Below are positions 50,452-58,393 of a DNA stretch of 64,000 bases, in pieces. The notes beneath the pieces are model-generated. The model had not been told where the DNA came from, ran no database searches, and worked only from the letters and a program-made list of their open reading frames with translations. A program made the translations under genes and the position numbers. This stretch comes from CAJPPJ01 sp963536495 (GTDB taxonomy: Bacteria > Bacillota_I > Bacilli_A > RF39 > UBA660), in assembly GCA_963536495.1 (NCBI GenBank), contig CAUTAF010000008.1, forward strand, positions 14,957 through 78,956, in the 5' to 3' direction. Every line of letters begins with the position of its first letter. The first letter of the stretch is position 1.

Positions 50452-51105
50452 TTATATTATTCTTCCAAATCCAGCAAAAGTCTTTTTATAAAAACCTTTT
50501 AATTTTGTTATCACAACTTTTCCATATCCACTTGAGGCGTGTATAAATAAATTATCTCCTAAATATATCCCAATATGAGTTATTTCATCTACATCTGTTG
50601 TTTTAAAGAAAATTAAATCTCCTATCATAGCCTCATTATTTCTGATAAATTTACTATCTTTAGCCTGTAATCTTGACACTCTTCTAGTATTTATATTACA
50701 TTTAGATAAAGAATTATGTACAAGTCCACTACAATCTACACCTTGTCTTTTAGTATTTCCACCCCAAGTATATTTCACTCCTAAATAACCATAAGCCTCT
50801 CTAACAGTCTTTAGAATTTTTTCTCTTCTAGTTTTGTCAAGTATAGTAGTGTTTATTTTCTTTTCTAAATCTTCTAACTTTAAACTTACATTATATTCAT
50901 TTAAAATCTTACCAGCTAATTTATATCTAACATTAGGAACTTCAGCAACCTTTACTTTACCCTGTTCGTCTATTTCTAAATCTAAATCTCCTACCTCATA
51001 ATTTCCTAAAAAATTAATATTAGACTTTCTATCAAGTGCATTTAAACCACTTCCTAAAGATAGACTACTTATTATCACTAACATCAATATTATTATTCTT
51101 TTCAT
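50452..51105 (-). CDS. NlpC/P60 peptidoglycan endopeptidase
   Basis: The 217-residue product has a signal peptide (about 1-22), an N-terminal domain of about 75 residues and a C-terminal NlpC/P60 domain. It has the catalytic cysteine C125 in GVDCSGLVHNSL, H177 in ITHIGIYLGD and the polar third residue H189 in FIHASSG. Such enzymes cut D-Glu-diaminopimelate-type bonds in the stem peptide. On a conjugative element it likely opens the wall for the T4SS in place of the VirB1 lytic transglycosylase, which is missing here. Confidence 0.88.
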   Translation of the reverse strand: MKRIIILMLVIISSLSLGSGLNALDRKSNINFLGNYEVGDLDLEIDEQGKVKVAEVPNVRYKLAGKILNEYNVSLKLEDLEKKINTTILDKTRREKILKTVREAYGYLGVKYTWGGNTKRQGVDCSGLVHNSLSKCNINTRRVSRLQAKDSKFIRNNEAMIGDLIFFKTTDVDEITHIGIYLGDNLFIHASSGYGKVVITKLKGFYKKTFAGFGRII

Positions 51106-51146
51106 CAGTAAAATCCTTTCTTTTTTTCATTTCTAAAGTTATTATT

Positions 51147-51665
51147 TTATATCTTTTCTAAAATTTTATTTTGTATATTTTCATCTTCAATTATTTTATA
51201 ATATATATCTTCTAATCCAAGACTTTTATCTTCTAAATATGTCTTTAACTTTTCTTTTGAAAACTCATTTTCTATAACTTCTTTAAAAACTTTCTTATAT
51301 TTCTTAGGATAAAAAAACAATTCAAGACTTGAAAGTAAATCTTCAACAGTAACTTCATTTTCTTTTTTGTAAAAATTGACAAGCAATCTTCTTTTGCTAT
51401 AAAAGTAAAAATTATAAAAAATTATAAAACTTATTCCTAACAATGCTATCCAATTTAATTTTAAAAATTTTATTTTTTCTGATATAGTTGCACTTGAAAA
51501 TAAATTCATAAGATTAATAACGATAGTAAAACCTATAACTGTTTTCATTTCAGTCAATATTTGATAGACATTTCCATATATTTTATAAACTCTGTTTCCA
51601 AAAATCTTATCCCATATAGTTAATTTGTTGAAAATCTTATTTTTATTTATTTCTTTCCCTTTCAT
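51147..51665 (-). CDS. Family B paralog, copy 4 (shortened)
   Basis: The 172-residue product shares the family B signature with 9657-11738: FFYPKKYKKVFKEVIENEFS, KTYLEDKSLGLEDIYYKIIE and an ending ENIQNKILEKI. Two TMs (about 40-60 and 72-90) precede it. It lacks the charged C-terminal tail. It overlaps the next gene by 1 bp. Its presence in the family E cluster links the two accessory regions. Confidence 0.75.
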   Translation of the reverse strand: MKGKEINKNKIFNKLTIWDKIFGNRVYKIYGNVYQILTEMKTVIGFTIVINLMNLFSSATISEKIKFLKLNWIALLGISFIIFYNFYFYSKRRLLVNFYKKENEVTVEDLLSSLELFFYPKKYKKVFKEVIENEFSKEKLKTYLEDKSLGLEDIYYKIIEDENIQNKILEKI

Positions 51666-52126
51666 TAGTTCCCCTTTTTTTCATTTTTTAAATATCTTTC
51701 TAGTTCACATATTCGTTCTTGTTTTTCTTTTTCTTTATAAATAATATTTAAACATTTGTTTCGTTTCATTTCTTCATCTTTTTTCTTTTCATAATTCAAC
51801 ATAACTTCTTTCGCTAATTGGTATTCTCTATCTTTAAATAAAATAAAAAAATTCAATATTTTTAGAAAAACGAAAACTATAAAACAAGAAACAAATCCTA
51901 AAAGTATAGAAATCATCATTCCTAAAAGTATTGCTGGAAAAACAAATTCTAATTCAATATTTCTTAAAAACATTCCAAAAATTATACTCAAAATCATAAA
52001 AAAACCAAAACTAATAATGTATGTTATTTCAAAATCTAATTTAACTTTCTTTTTCTCTTCTACAAGTTCATAAGACATTTTCTCATATTTATTCATTTCT
52101 AGTTCTTTTTCATTATCTACTCTCAT
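51665..52126 (-). CDS. Tandem family E member 8
   Basis: The 153-residue product contains MNKYEKMSYELVEEKKKVKL, two TMs (about 35-53 and 62-92), YQLAKEVMLNYEKKKDEE and RICELERYLKNEKK. Its N-terminus is nearly identical to that of member 9 (MNEYEKMSYELIEEKEKVKF), a recent duplication. Confidence 0.78.
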   Translation of the reverse strand: MRVDNEKELEMNKYEKMSYELVEEKKKVKLDFEITYIISFGFFMILSIIFGMFLRNIELEFVFPAILLGMMISILLGFVSCFIVFVFLKILNFFILFKDREYQLAKEVMLNYEKKKDEEMKRNKCLNIIYKEKEKQERICELERYLKNEKKGN

Positions 52127-52177
52127 AATTATTTCCTTTTTTAATTATCTTCTTTTAAATATTTTTCCTTTTATTCT

Positions 52178-52663
52178 TCATTTTTTTCTTACATTTCTTA
52201 AATAATTCTCTAATTTAAATATTCTTTTTGATTTCTCAACTTCTTTATCTAGGACTTCTTTACAATTCTTTCTTTTGTTTTCAAAAAATTTCTTTTTATT
52301 AAATTCAAAAACCTTTTTTTCGTAATTTCTTACAACTTCTTTTGCTAAATGATATTCTCTATCATTTTTTAAATTGATTTTTCTCTTTAATTTAAGTAAA
52401 AATTCAACAACAAAAGCGAATATCAAAGCTAAGGACAAAGAAAGGAAAACCCCAAAAATTGCAAATGCTAATAAATGTTCAACCAATATTTTTTTAGCAA
52501 TAAAAATAAAAATTATTAACCCAGTAAATAAAATTGTTATAACAAGAAAACTACTGAAAACCCAATTATCAAAATCAAATTTTACTTTCTCTTTTTCCTC
52601 TATAAGTTCATAAGACATTTTCTCATATTCATTCATTTCTAAACTTTCTTCCATAATTACCAC
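52178..52663 (-). CDS. Tandem family E member 9
   Basis: The 161-residue product has MNEYEKMSYELIEEKEKVKF, two TMs (about 33-55 and 63-92), YHLAKEVVRNYEKKVFEF and RIFKLENYLRN. Closest to member 8. Between them lies only AT-rich sequence. Function unknown. Confidence 0.78.
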   Translation of the reverse strand: MVIMEESLEMNEYEKMSYELIEEKEKVKFDFDNWVFSSFLVITILFTGLIIFIFIAKKILVEHLLAFAIFGVFLSLSLALIFAFVVEFLLKLKRKINLKNDREYHLAKEVVRNYEKKVFEFNKKKFFENKRKNCKEVLDKEVEKSKRIFKLENYLRNVRKK

Positions 52664-52703
52664 CTTTTCTATTTTCTTTTTCCTTAATATTTTTATTATT
52701 TAA

Positions 52704-53081
52704 TTAATTTTCTTTTTTACATTCTCTCCTGCTCTCCTGATAGATAATATCTATTAATTTTTTCTTCATATAATATTTTTTTATAATTTTTTTAGCCAAA
52801 CGATATTCTTTATTAAAATTCAATTTTATTTTTTTAAAAATTTTAGGAATATATGGTAAAATTATTGCTAAAATAATAACACATATAATTATGAAAAGTA
52901 TATTTTTCTTAAAAAATGAAATAGATATTATAAAAATAAAAATCAATGATATTATTGATAATAGGCAATAAATTAAATATCTACCTAATTCTGTATCTAA
53001 ATTGTTAAGAGTTTCTTTTTCCTCAATTAACTTAACAGCTTGTCTTTCTGTTTCATTCATTTTAAATTCATTTCTTTCCAT
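52704..53081 (-). CDS. Tandem family E member 10 (short C-terminus)
   Basis: The 125-residue product has MNETERQAVKLIEEKETLNN, two TMs (about 30-50 and 55-77) and YRLAKKIIKKYYMKKKLI, but ends soon after (SRRECKKEN) without the usual closing EFL/EYL helix. It may be naturally short or truncated. Confidence 0.75.
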   Translation of the reverse strand: MERNEFKMNETERQAVKLIEEKETLNNLDTELGRYLIYCLLSIISLIFIFIISISFFKKNILFIIICVIILAIILPYIPKIFKKIKLNFNKEYRLAKKIIKKYYMKKKLIDIIYQESRRECKKEN

Positions 53082-53103
53082 TTTCTTTATCCTTTTTATA
53101 TTT

Positions 53104-53415
53104 TTATATAATTGTTTTCATCAAAAACCATATAAAACAAATAACTCCATAAATACTTAGTCCAAACAATATAATTATGAAAAACATTAAGATTTTGACA
53201 AGTATATTCATAACCTTATTATTCGATAGTATTCTATAAATCTCTATAAAAATATTATAATCAGAATTTTCATAATCAACCGATATATTATTATAGTCAT
53301 TATTTACAGTTTTCTTTAAGGCTTGTTCTAAGAATAAATTATTCCCATTTTCTATATTTTCACTTTCTTTAAATAAATTCAATTTTTGAAATTCTATATA
53401 TAAAAGATTTCTCAT
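53104..53415 (-). CDS. Small C-terminally anchored protein, about 103 aa
   Basis: I chose ATG 53415 (MRNLLYIEFQKLNLFKESEN), which has an AAGGG site 6 nt upstream. The longer reading from TTG at 53454 overlaps another small gene and lacks a site. A polar N-terminal part is followed by one or two TM segments (about 63-82 and 83-101). It starts 10 bp after the stop of the 53426 ORF. Not family E. Function unknown. Confidence 0.65.
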   Translation of the reverse strand: MRNLLYIEFQKLNLFKESENIENGNNLFLEQALKKTVNNDYNNISVDYENSDYNIFIEIYRILSNNKVMNILVKILMFFIIILFGLSIYGVICFIWFLMKTII

Positions 53416-53425
53416 TCTATTGCCC

Positions 53426-53584
53426 TTATTTATCCTTTTTTTTAATTTCTTCAACTAACCAATCTAAAATTTCTATTTGACTTTTTTTCTTATTTAAGTC
53501 TTCTTTATCTGTAAAACTTGAACTATATTCTAATTCTACTTGTTTATTTTCTATCATCAATAATAATTCTTCAATATCTATCAT
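53426..53584 (-). CDS. Small acidic helical protein, 52 aa
   Basis: Reads MIDIEELLLMIENKQVELEY and ends DWLVEEIKKKDK, with an AAGGTGAATAA site upstream of the ATG at 53584. Acidic, helical, with no TM. It lies in the gap between family E members 10/11 and the 53104 gene and is translationally linked to the latter. No family. Confidence 0.65.
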   Translation of the reverse strand: MIDIEELLLMIENKQVELEYSSSFTDKEDLNKKKSQIEILDWLVEEIKKKDK

Positions 53585-53613
53585 ATTTATTCACCTTATT
53601 TATTAATTTTTTA

Positions 53614-54027
53614 TTATTTTTCATTATCTTCATTCAAAAATTTTTTAAATTCCTTGATTTTATCAGATTTTCTTTGCTCTTCTTCAAAAGTTTCTTTTAA
53701 TTCTATCTTCAAATTTTCTTTTTTTACTTTTTCTTTATATTTTTTTAAAATCTGCTTTGCCAGTTGATATTCTTCATCATTTTTCAAAGTATAAATTTTA
53801 ATTTTCTTACAAATATATGGTAAACAACATAAAATAATGATAACAAAACCCCCAATTTTCCGTTGAAATTCATTAATTTCTTCTGTTAAGATTAATACTA
53901 CTAATATTACTGTACTTACAACGCAAATAGAAAAATAGAATTGTAAAATTTCAAATTCAAAACTTCCAAGACTTTCTTTTTCATAAACAAGGTTGTAAGC
54001 CTTTTCTTCTGTTGTGTTCATTTTCAT
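53614..54027 (-). CDS. Tandem family E member 11
   Basis: The 137-residue product has MNTTEEKAYNLVYEKESLGS, two TMs (about 28-47 and 55-72), YQLAKQILKKYKEKVKKE and KIKEFKKFLNEDNEK. It overlaps the upstream 54024 gene by 4 bp (ATGA type). It is the first family E gene of the run and typical of the second N-terminal type. Confidence 0.78.
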   Translation of the reverse strand: MKMNTTEEKAYNLVYEKESLGSFEFEILQFYFSICVVSTVILVVLILTEEINEFQRKIGGFVIIILCCLPYICKKIKIYTLKNDEEYQLAKQILKKYKEKVKKENLKIELKETFEEEQRKSDKIKEFKKFLNEDNEK

Positions 54028-54242
54028 TTTTTCTCCTTTTCAAATATCATAGTAGCAACCTTTAAATCAAAATAATTTCTTCCTTGTGAAATATTAATTA
54101 ATTTATATCCATTTCTTTCAGCAATTCTTATGATTTTCCTTTGATTTTTTATATTGCTTTCTTCTATAAGAACAGTATTTTCACCACTTTTAAAGTACCC
54201 ATTATACTTCATTTCTAAATTCTTTTCTTCTTGTTTTTGCAT
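54024..54242 (-). CDS. Soluble C-terminal half of a probable -1 frameshift product
   Basis: The 72 residues contain RIAERNGYKLINISQGRNYF and VATMIFEKEKK. The ATG at 54242 has no good ribosome binding site, and the frame is open upstream without a start as far as the T_TTT_TTC at 54326-54320 in the 54269 gene. A -1 shift there would fuse the two into a membrane protein with a charged linker (YDNERQYEEDRLKRAEEEIL). The product at 62778 has the same overall plan and ending (RIGKLKGYTYIDKNED, LIFKKIK). Confidence 0.65.
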   Translation of the reverse strand: MQKQEEKNLEMKYNGYFKSGENTVLIEESNIKNQRKIIRIAERNGYKLINISQGRNYFDLKVATMIFEKEKK

Positions 54243-54268
54243 TTCTAAAATTTCTTCTTCGGCTCTTT

Positions 54269-54520
54269 TTAATCTATCTTCTTCATACTGTCTTTCATTA
54301 TCATATATGAAATAACTAAGAAAAAAACTATTAAAATAAAAACGATAACTCTTTTAATTATTTTAATTTCTTTCATTATCACTTCACTTGAAAAATTTTC
54401 TTCAAAGAACTTATTTATTCCTTTACAAAAAATCTTCAATATTATTAAAAGCATTAGAACTGCAATTATTTTAAGTAAATATATATGCCAAAAGTCTTTA
54501 AACATAATCATTATTACCAC
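54269..54520 (-). CDS. Two-TM protein, probable N-terminal half of a frameshift product
   Basis: The 83-residue zero-frame product has TM segments at about 12-33 and 57-76 and ends MKDSMKKID. The second TM is coded by a run containing T_TTT_TTC; a -1 shift continues into the 54024 frame (see that entry). It starts right after the 54521 stop. Function unknown. Confidence 0.65.
   Translation of the reverse strand: MVIMIMFKDFWHIYLLKIIAVLMLLIILKIFCKGINKFFEENFSSEVIMKEIKIIKRVIVFILIVFFLVISYMIMKDSMKKID
54320..54326 (-). other. Slippery heptamer T_TTT_TTC, possible -1 frameshift site
   Basis: Minus-strand codons GTT TTT TTC TTA contain the heptamer in the correct phase. The -1 frame is open through to the stop at 54024. 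Same heptamer and phase as at 6718-6712. Confidence 0.5.
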
Positions 54521-55234
54521 CTAAAATAATCTATTTTCTTCAACAATTTTCTTCATCAAATTTTCAGAAATAGCATAATAATTCTTTTCTAAAAAAGTCT
54601 TAGTTTTGAATTTTGCGTGTAATTCTTTAGTTCTTTCATCTTCTCTATATAAAAACTTACTTAATTCTATTTCTAATTTAAAGTTTAAATATACAACTTT
54701 TACAAGTGTTTCTTGTGAGTGATAAGTTCCTGTTTCTAACTCTTTTATAAGTCTTGACATCACTTCTAATAATTCTTTTATTTCAACTTCTTCTTTTAAT
54801 ATTTTAACTCTTTTTAACAAAGTTTCTACATAAAATTTATTAAAATCAATTTTATCTTTTATAAAAATTTCAGCATTTTCTGTATAAGTTCTCTTTTCTA
54901 TATCATACATTTCAAGTTCTTTTACTGAATATTTGACATCTATTCCTTTTACATCAACTTTAGTTTTAGTTAAGCCAAATTCATCAGCCTTTTCATAAAG
55001 ATATTGGCTCTTTCTTTCATTAGAATACCATTTATTATCTAAGAAAAAACTTAAATCTACATCTAATAAAAAATATAAAGTATGAATATTTACCTTATCT
55101 TCTTTATAGTTCTTTTCGATAAAATCTTTTCTAACCTTTAAAACATTTGCTATTATGTCTTTCTTTGTATCTTCCCAAGTTTCTTTTTGTTCTCTTTCTT
55201 TTTGCATTTCAATCATTTTAAAAATACTTTCCAT
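54521..55234 (-). CDS. Hypothetical protein, 237 aa, first gene of the accessory run
   Basis: A soluble helical protein starting MESIFKMIEMQKEREQKETW, with YFLLDVDLSFFLDNKWYSNE in the first third and IKELETGTYHSQETLVKVVY later. No motif recognised. It is led by the extended -10 promoter at 55340 and is the first gene of the minus-strand run that ends at 44509. Confidence 0.75.
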   Translation of the reverse strand: MESIFKMIEMQKEREQKETWEDTKKDIIANVLKVRKDFIEKNYKEDKVNIHTLYFLLDVDLSFFLDNKWYSNERKSQYLYEKADEFGLTKTKVDVKGIDVKYSVKELEMYDIEKRTYTENAEIFIKDKIDFNKFYVETLLKRVKILKEEVEIKELLEVMSRLIKELETGTYHSQETLVKVVYLNFKLEIELSKFLYREDERTKELHAKFKTKTFLEKNYYAISENLMKKIVEENRLF

Positions 55235-55339
55235 AAATTTTTCACCCTCTCAATTATCTATTAAAATATATTATAAAAAAATAAAAAAACTCTCATTATC
55301 TTAGAAAAAGTTTTATGTTTAATATTTTCGTGTGCTTAT

Positions 55340-55345
55340 ATTATA
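55340..55345 (-). promoter_or_regulatory. Promoter of the 55234-44674 gene run
   Basis: Extended -10 TGGTATAAT (core 55340-55345) on the minus strand with a poor -35 (TAGAAA at 55363-55368). Confidence 0.6.
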
Positions 55346-55453
55346 CCATAAAATTGCATAAATTTCTAGTCTTTTTCCTCTAATAACAAGAGTTTATTAA
55401 TATATATTATATATTGTTTTCAATATATTTTGTCAATGTTTTTTATAAATAAT

Positions 55454-55698
55454 TTTTTTAAACTTATATAGTTGTCTTTTAATGATATTTGTTCAAGGTC
55501 ATCAGCATTTAAAAACTAATATAGTTATTTTTTGATTAATTTCCAACACTTTCTAAAGAAGTTTTTAAAAACATATATTGTTACTTTTTAATTTTTATTT
55601 TTTAGAGGTAACCATATTTAAAAACTTATATAGTTATTCTTTTAAATTTTACCTAAAGGCATTTTTTTATTTAAAAACTTATTTAGTTGTTTTTTCTC
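55454..55698 (-). CRISPR. CRISPR block 1: five degenerate repeats with 23-26 nt spacers
   Basis: Repeat units (plus-strand form ATTTAAAAAC...TTTAAT, 30 bp) start at 55454, 55507, 55563, 55616 and 55669. Spacers are 23, 26, 23 and 23 nt, much shorter than the 35-37 nt of the main array. The last unit overlaps the stop end of the 55679 gene. The block lies at the far end of the array-2 transcript. Repeats vary but keep the 4-bp stem. The rest of 55235-55453 holds only the 54521 promoter. Confidence 0.75.
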
Positions 55699-56074
55699 CA
55701 TTAGTTTTCATTATAATATCAGGTTTAGCTGTAAACTCTTTTTCAATATTTTCTTTAATTTTATCAAAATTCATTTCTTGAATTTCCCATTGTTCTTTAA
55801 TGTTTTTACTCATTTTCTTGTTATATTCAAGTGTTTCTGTTATTAATTTTTTTGCTTTTTCATAATCTTCATCATTTTTTGTTTCTCTTTTGATTTTTTC
55901 ATTCAATCTCATTATATCCATCTGTACTTTTACCATAACTTCGCTCAAAACATTAAGCATTTCTTTGTTTGAAATTTCATTATCAATCTTTTTCTCAACA
56001 GTTTTAGTTTCATTTCCAAAAACTATTGTAGATATTATAAGTCCTATCATTAATATTTTTTTCATTTTAAACAC
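55679..56074 (-). CDS. Exported protein embedded between CRISPR repeat blocks, 131 aa
   Basis: The product has a signal peptide (MKKILMIGLIISTIVFG, about 4-20, cleavage near FGN) and a helical, Lys/Glu-rich mature part ending KTNGEKTTK. Its last codons are formed by CRISPR repeat sequence (55669-55698), and two further repeats lie about 85-180 bp upstream of its start. It has an AAAGGAAG site. It is not a Cas family I know. Probably a periplasmic protein whose gene was captured inside an array. Confidence 0.7.
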   Translation of the reverse strand: MFKMKKILMIGLIISTIVFGNETKTVEKKIDNEISNKEMLNVLSEVMVKVQMDIMRLNEKIKRETKNDEDYEKAKKLITETLEYNKKMSKNIKEQWEIQEMNFDKIKENIEKEFTAKPDIIMKTNGEKTTK

Positions 56075-56159
56075 TTCCTTTTTTCATTTTTTATTATATT
56101 ATACTGTATAATAAATAGTTTAATTTTAATATTTCTACCGTAGTCTTTCCTCTTCCGTT

Positions 56160-56255
56160 TTTTTAAAACTTATATAGTTACTTTTTAACTTAATGAAAGA
56201 ATAGGAAAAGATATAAAAGAACAATATTTAAAAACTTATATAGTTACACTTTAAA
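56160..56255 (-). CRISPR. CRISPR block 2: two repeats directly after leader copy 2
   Basis: Units at 56160-56189 and 56226-56255 with a normal 36-nt spacer. They lie between the leader copy (56310-56397) and the 55679 gene, so they are the first units of the array transcribed from 56412. A further scrap (CTTTAAAAACATATTTTTAA) lies at about 56291-56310. Confidence 0.75.
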
Positions 56256-56309
56256 TTTTGATAAATAATTTGCTATCAAATTCTTTTTCTCTTTAAAAAC
56301 ATATTTTTA

Positions 56310-56397
56310 AAAAAGTAAGAAAACCTATCTGTCTATAATGAAATCATAAATCAGTTCATTTTTCTTTGATTGAGGTAGACAATTTTTATTTTTCTAA
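56310..56397 (-). promoter_or_regulatory. Leader copy 2
   Basis: About 88 bp closely matches the sequence at 58311-58399 next to cas5, including 34 identical bases (56353-56386 and 58354-58387). It contains TTGTCTACCTCAATCAAAGA on the minus strand. It lies between a promoter (56412) and repeat block 2, as a CRISPR leader should. Confidence 0.7.
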
Positions 56398-56411
56398 TCC
56401 CTTATATTTAT

Positions 56412-56440
56412 ATTATACCATTTAGGATAAGTAAAAGCAA
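56412..56440 (-). promoter_or_regulatory. Promoter of the second CRISPR array
   Basis: Minus strand TTGCTT (56435-56440), 17-bp spacer, TATAAT (56412-56417) with upstream TGG. It reads into leader copy 2, repeat blocks 2 and 1 and the 55679 gene. Confidence 0.7.
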
Positions 56441-56512
56441 TTATTTTTATATTTTTTTATTGGTGTTCCACTGAAATAGTTAAATTTTAACTTTGATAAG
56501 TGGGGAATATTT

Positions 56513-56727
56513 TTTTAAAAACTTATACAGTTATTCTTTAATAAAAAATTCAGGATATTATTTTTTTAAAAACTTATATAGTTACTCTTTAATAGTGCCT
56601 AATTCCATAAGTCTTTTATTGGTATAGTCAAATTTAAAAACTAATATAGTTACTCTTTAATTTTTATTTATAATTAAAAAAAACTTAGACAAAGTAAATT
56701 TAAAAACATATATTGTTATTTAAAATT
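56513..56727 (-). CRISPR. CRISPR block 3: four repeats downstream of the 56726 gene
   Basis: Units start at 56513, 56564, 56632 and 56698; spacers are 21, 38 and 36 nt. The last unit touches the stop codon of the 56726 gene. Sequence variants differ from the main array (CTTATACAG, CTTATATAG, CTAATATAG, CATATATTG cores), consistent with an old array end. Confidence 0.8.
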
Positions 56728-57250
56728 ATATCTTTTCATTAGATAAATTATTTATCTTTTTAAATTTTATTTTTTGTTTTTCTTGAATAAATGTATTCAA
56801 CCTCTCAACTTTTTCTTTCATATATCCATAGTTTTTTAAATTAGTTTCGACAAAATTTTTAAATTCATCATCACTAATTTCATTGTTTTGCAAAAGTTGT
56901 TTGAACTCTTTTGATTTTATAAAATTAATAAAATCATTCTCTGCACCAATCTTTTCAATTAATGCACTATTATTTTGAAAAATATTTTCTAAATTAACAC
57001 CCATTTCTTCAAGTTCTTCTTTTGTAAAATTAGAAAAAATTTTCAAAAGTTGTTTAGTATTACTAATTAAATAAACAGATGAATATGGTGAATATGAATT
57101 TGTTGAAAAATAACAACATTCTATTTTATTTTCTTCTTCTATTTTAAAATAAAATCTTTTAATTTTCAAAACACTCTTGCACGATAAAGAAATTACAAAA
57201 ATCAAAATAATTACTACAAAAATAAATGCCAAATTTCTTAAAATTTCCAT
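56726..57250 (-). CDS. Membrane-anchored protein embedded in the CRISPR array, 174 aa
   Basis: The product has an N-terminal hydrophobic segment (about 7-26, NLAFIFVVIILIFVISLSC), which could be a TM or a lipoprotein signal with C near residue 24. A soluble helical domain with FTKEELEEMGVNLENIFQNN follows. CRISPR repeats flank it immediately on both sides (56698-56727 and a degenerate unit near 57270-57299). It has an AAAGAGGTG site. Not a recognised cas gene. Confidence 0.7.
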   Translation of the reverse strand: MEILRNLAFIFVVIILIFVISLSCKSVLKIKRFYFKIEEENKIECCYFSTNSYSPYSSVYLISNTKQLLKIFSNFTKEELEEMGVNLENIFQNNSALIEKIGAENDFINFIKSKEFKQLLQNNEISDDEFKNFVETNLKNYGYMKEKVERLNTFIQEKQKIKFKKINNLSNEKI

Positions 57251-57293
57251 TTTAACACCTCTTTCTTTTTTTTAAAATACATATTGTTAAATT

Positions 57294-58222
57294 ATTCAAA
57301 AACTTATATAGTTATTCTTTTATTTTTTTAATATAATTAAAAATCCACCAGTTCTTTTTAAAAACTTATACAGTTACTCTTTAATTATCAATTCTTTCAC
57401 TTCCAATATTTAAAAACAAATCCTGTTACACTTTAACTTACACTAAAAATGGTATAACATACTAATTTGAAAACATATATTGTTACTCTTTAATTAGAAA
57501 AAACAGGAATGGAAAATGATGACAGAACAGAATTTAAAAACAAATATTGTTACTCTTTAATCTAAATATGAAATAACCTTTTTTAGCTCTTTTCTTATTT
57601 AAAAACATATATTGTTACTCTTTAATGATGAAAGTTGAAAAGATTTTATCAACTAGAAAAAAAATTTAAAAACTAATATAGTTACACTTTAACATTCGCA
57701 CTTTAGTATATAACTTTTAACTTAGTAAATTTAAAAACTAATATAGTTACACTTTAACAGTTCACCAATAAACTTGCTGTAATCCCATTCTTTTATTTAA
57801 AAACAAATCCTGTTACACTTTAATTCTAAGTAGCTTAGTCTTACATAGTTATCTTTCTTATTTAAAAACAAATCCTGTTACACTTTAATCTAGGACTAGA
57901 TAGAGATAATAACATAATATTTATAATTTAAAAACAAATACAATTACACTTTAATGGATACCCCTTTTGAAATGAGTTTAAACGCTATCTCATTTAAAAA
58001 CAAATACAATTACACTTTAATTATAGAAAATAAGAGCCATCATATTATTTGTTTCGTATTTAAAAACAAATACAATTACACTTTAATTTGAAAAAGAAAA
58101 TTCAATACGATAGAGAAACAACTATTTAAAAACAAATACAATTACACTTTAATCAAAGTTCCATTTTTAAAAGTTAAAGATAAAAAACCCTTATTTAAAA
58201 ACAAATACAATTACACTTTAAT
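57294..58222 (-). CRISPR. Main type I-B CRISPR array, 15 repeats
   Basis: Thirty-base repeats start at 57294, 57356, 57408, 57465, 57532, 57597, 57664, 57729, 57795, 57860, 57926, 57992, 58058, 58124 and 58193; a degenerate 16th lies near 57270. Spacers are 35-39 nt near the leader but 32, 22 and 27 nt at the far end. The five units nearest cas5 are identical (core AAATACAATTACA); variants accumulate with distance, so the leader is at 58223. On the crRNA strand the repeat ends TTTTTAAAT, as in clostridial I-B repeats. Older units keep a 4-bp stem by covariation. Confidence 0.95.
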
Positions 58223-58393
58223 AGGTAGACATTCGCTATTTGCTAAATGCCTACCTTATATTTTCTTAACAAAATCAATCACTTTCAATTTTATTGTCTA
58301 CCTATTTTAGAAAAAGCATTAAAACCTACCTGTATATGATAAAATCATAATTTAGTTCATTTTTCTTTGATTGAGGTAGACAATTTTATTTTT
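58223..58393 (-). promoter_or_regulatory. CRISPR leader of the main array (leader copy 1)
   Basis: The 171 bp between the cas5 stop and the first repeat contain several copies of an AGGTAGACA motif in both orientations. These are TTGTCTACCT (about 58373-58383), its complement at 58292-58302, and an inverted pair at 58223-58257. The part nearest cas5 is duplicated at 56310-56397. No clear promoter is visible, so the array may be read from within cas5 or from the cas operon. Confidence 0.7.

Noticed and set aside
53416..53454. Longer TTG start for the 53104 gene
   Set aside because: It would overlap the 52-aa ORF at 53426 and lacks a ribosome binding site, whereas ATG 53415 has AAGGG at good spacing.
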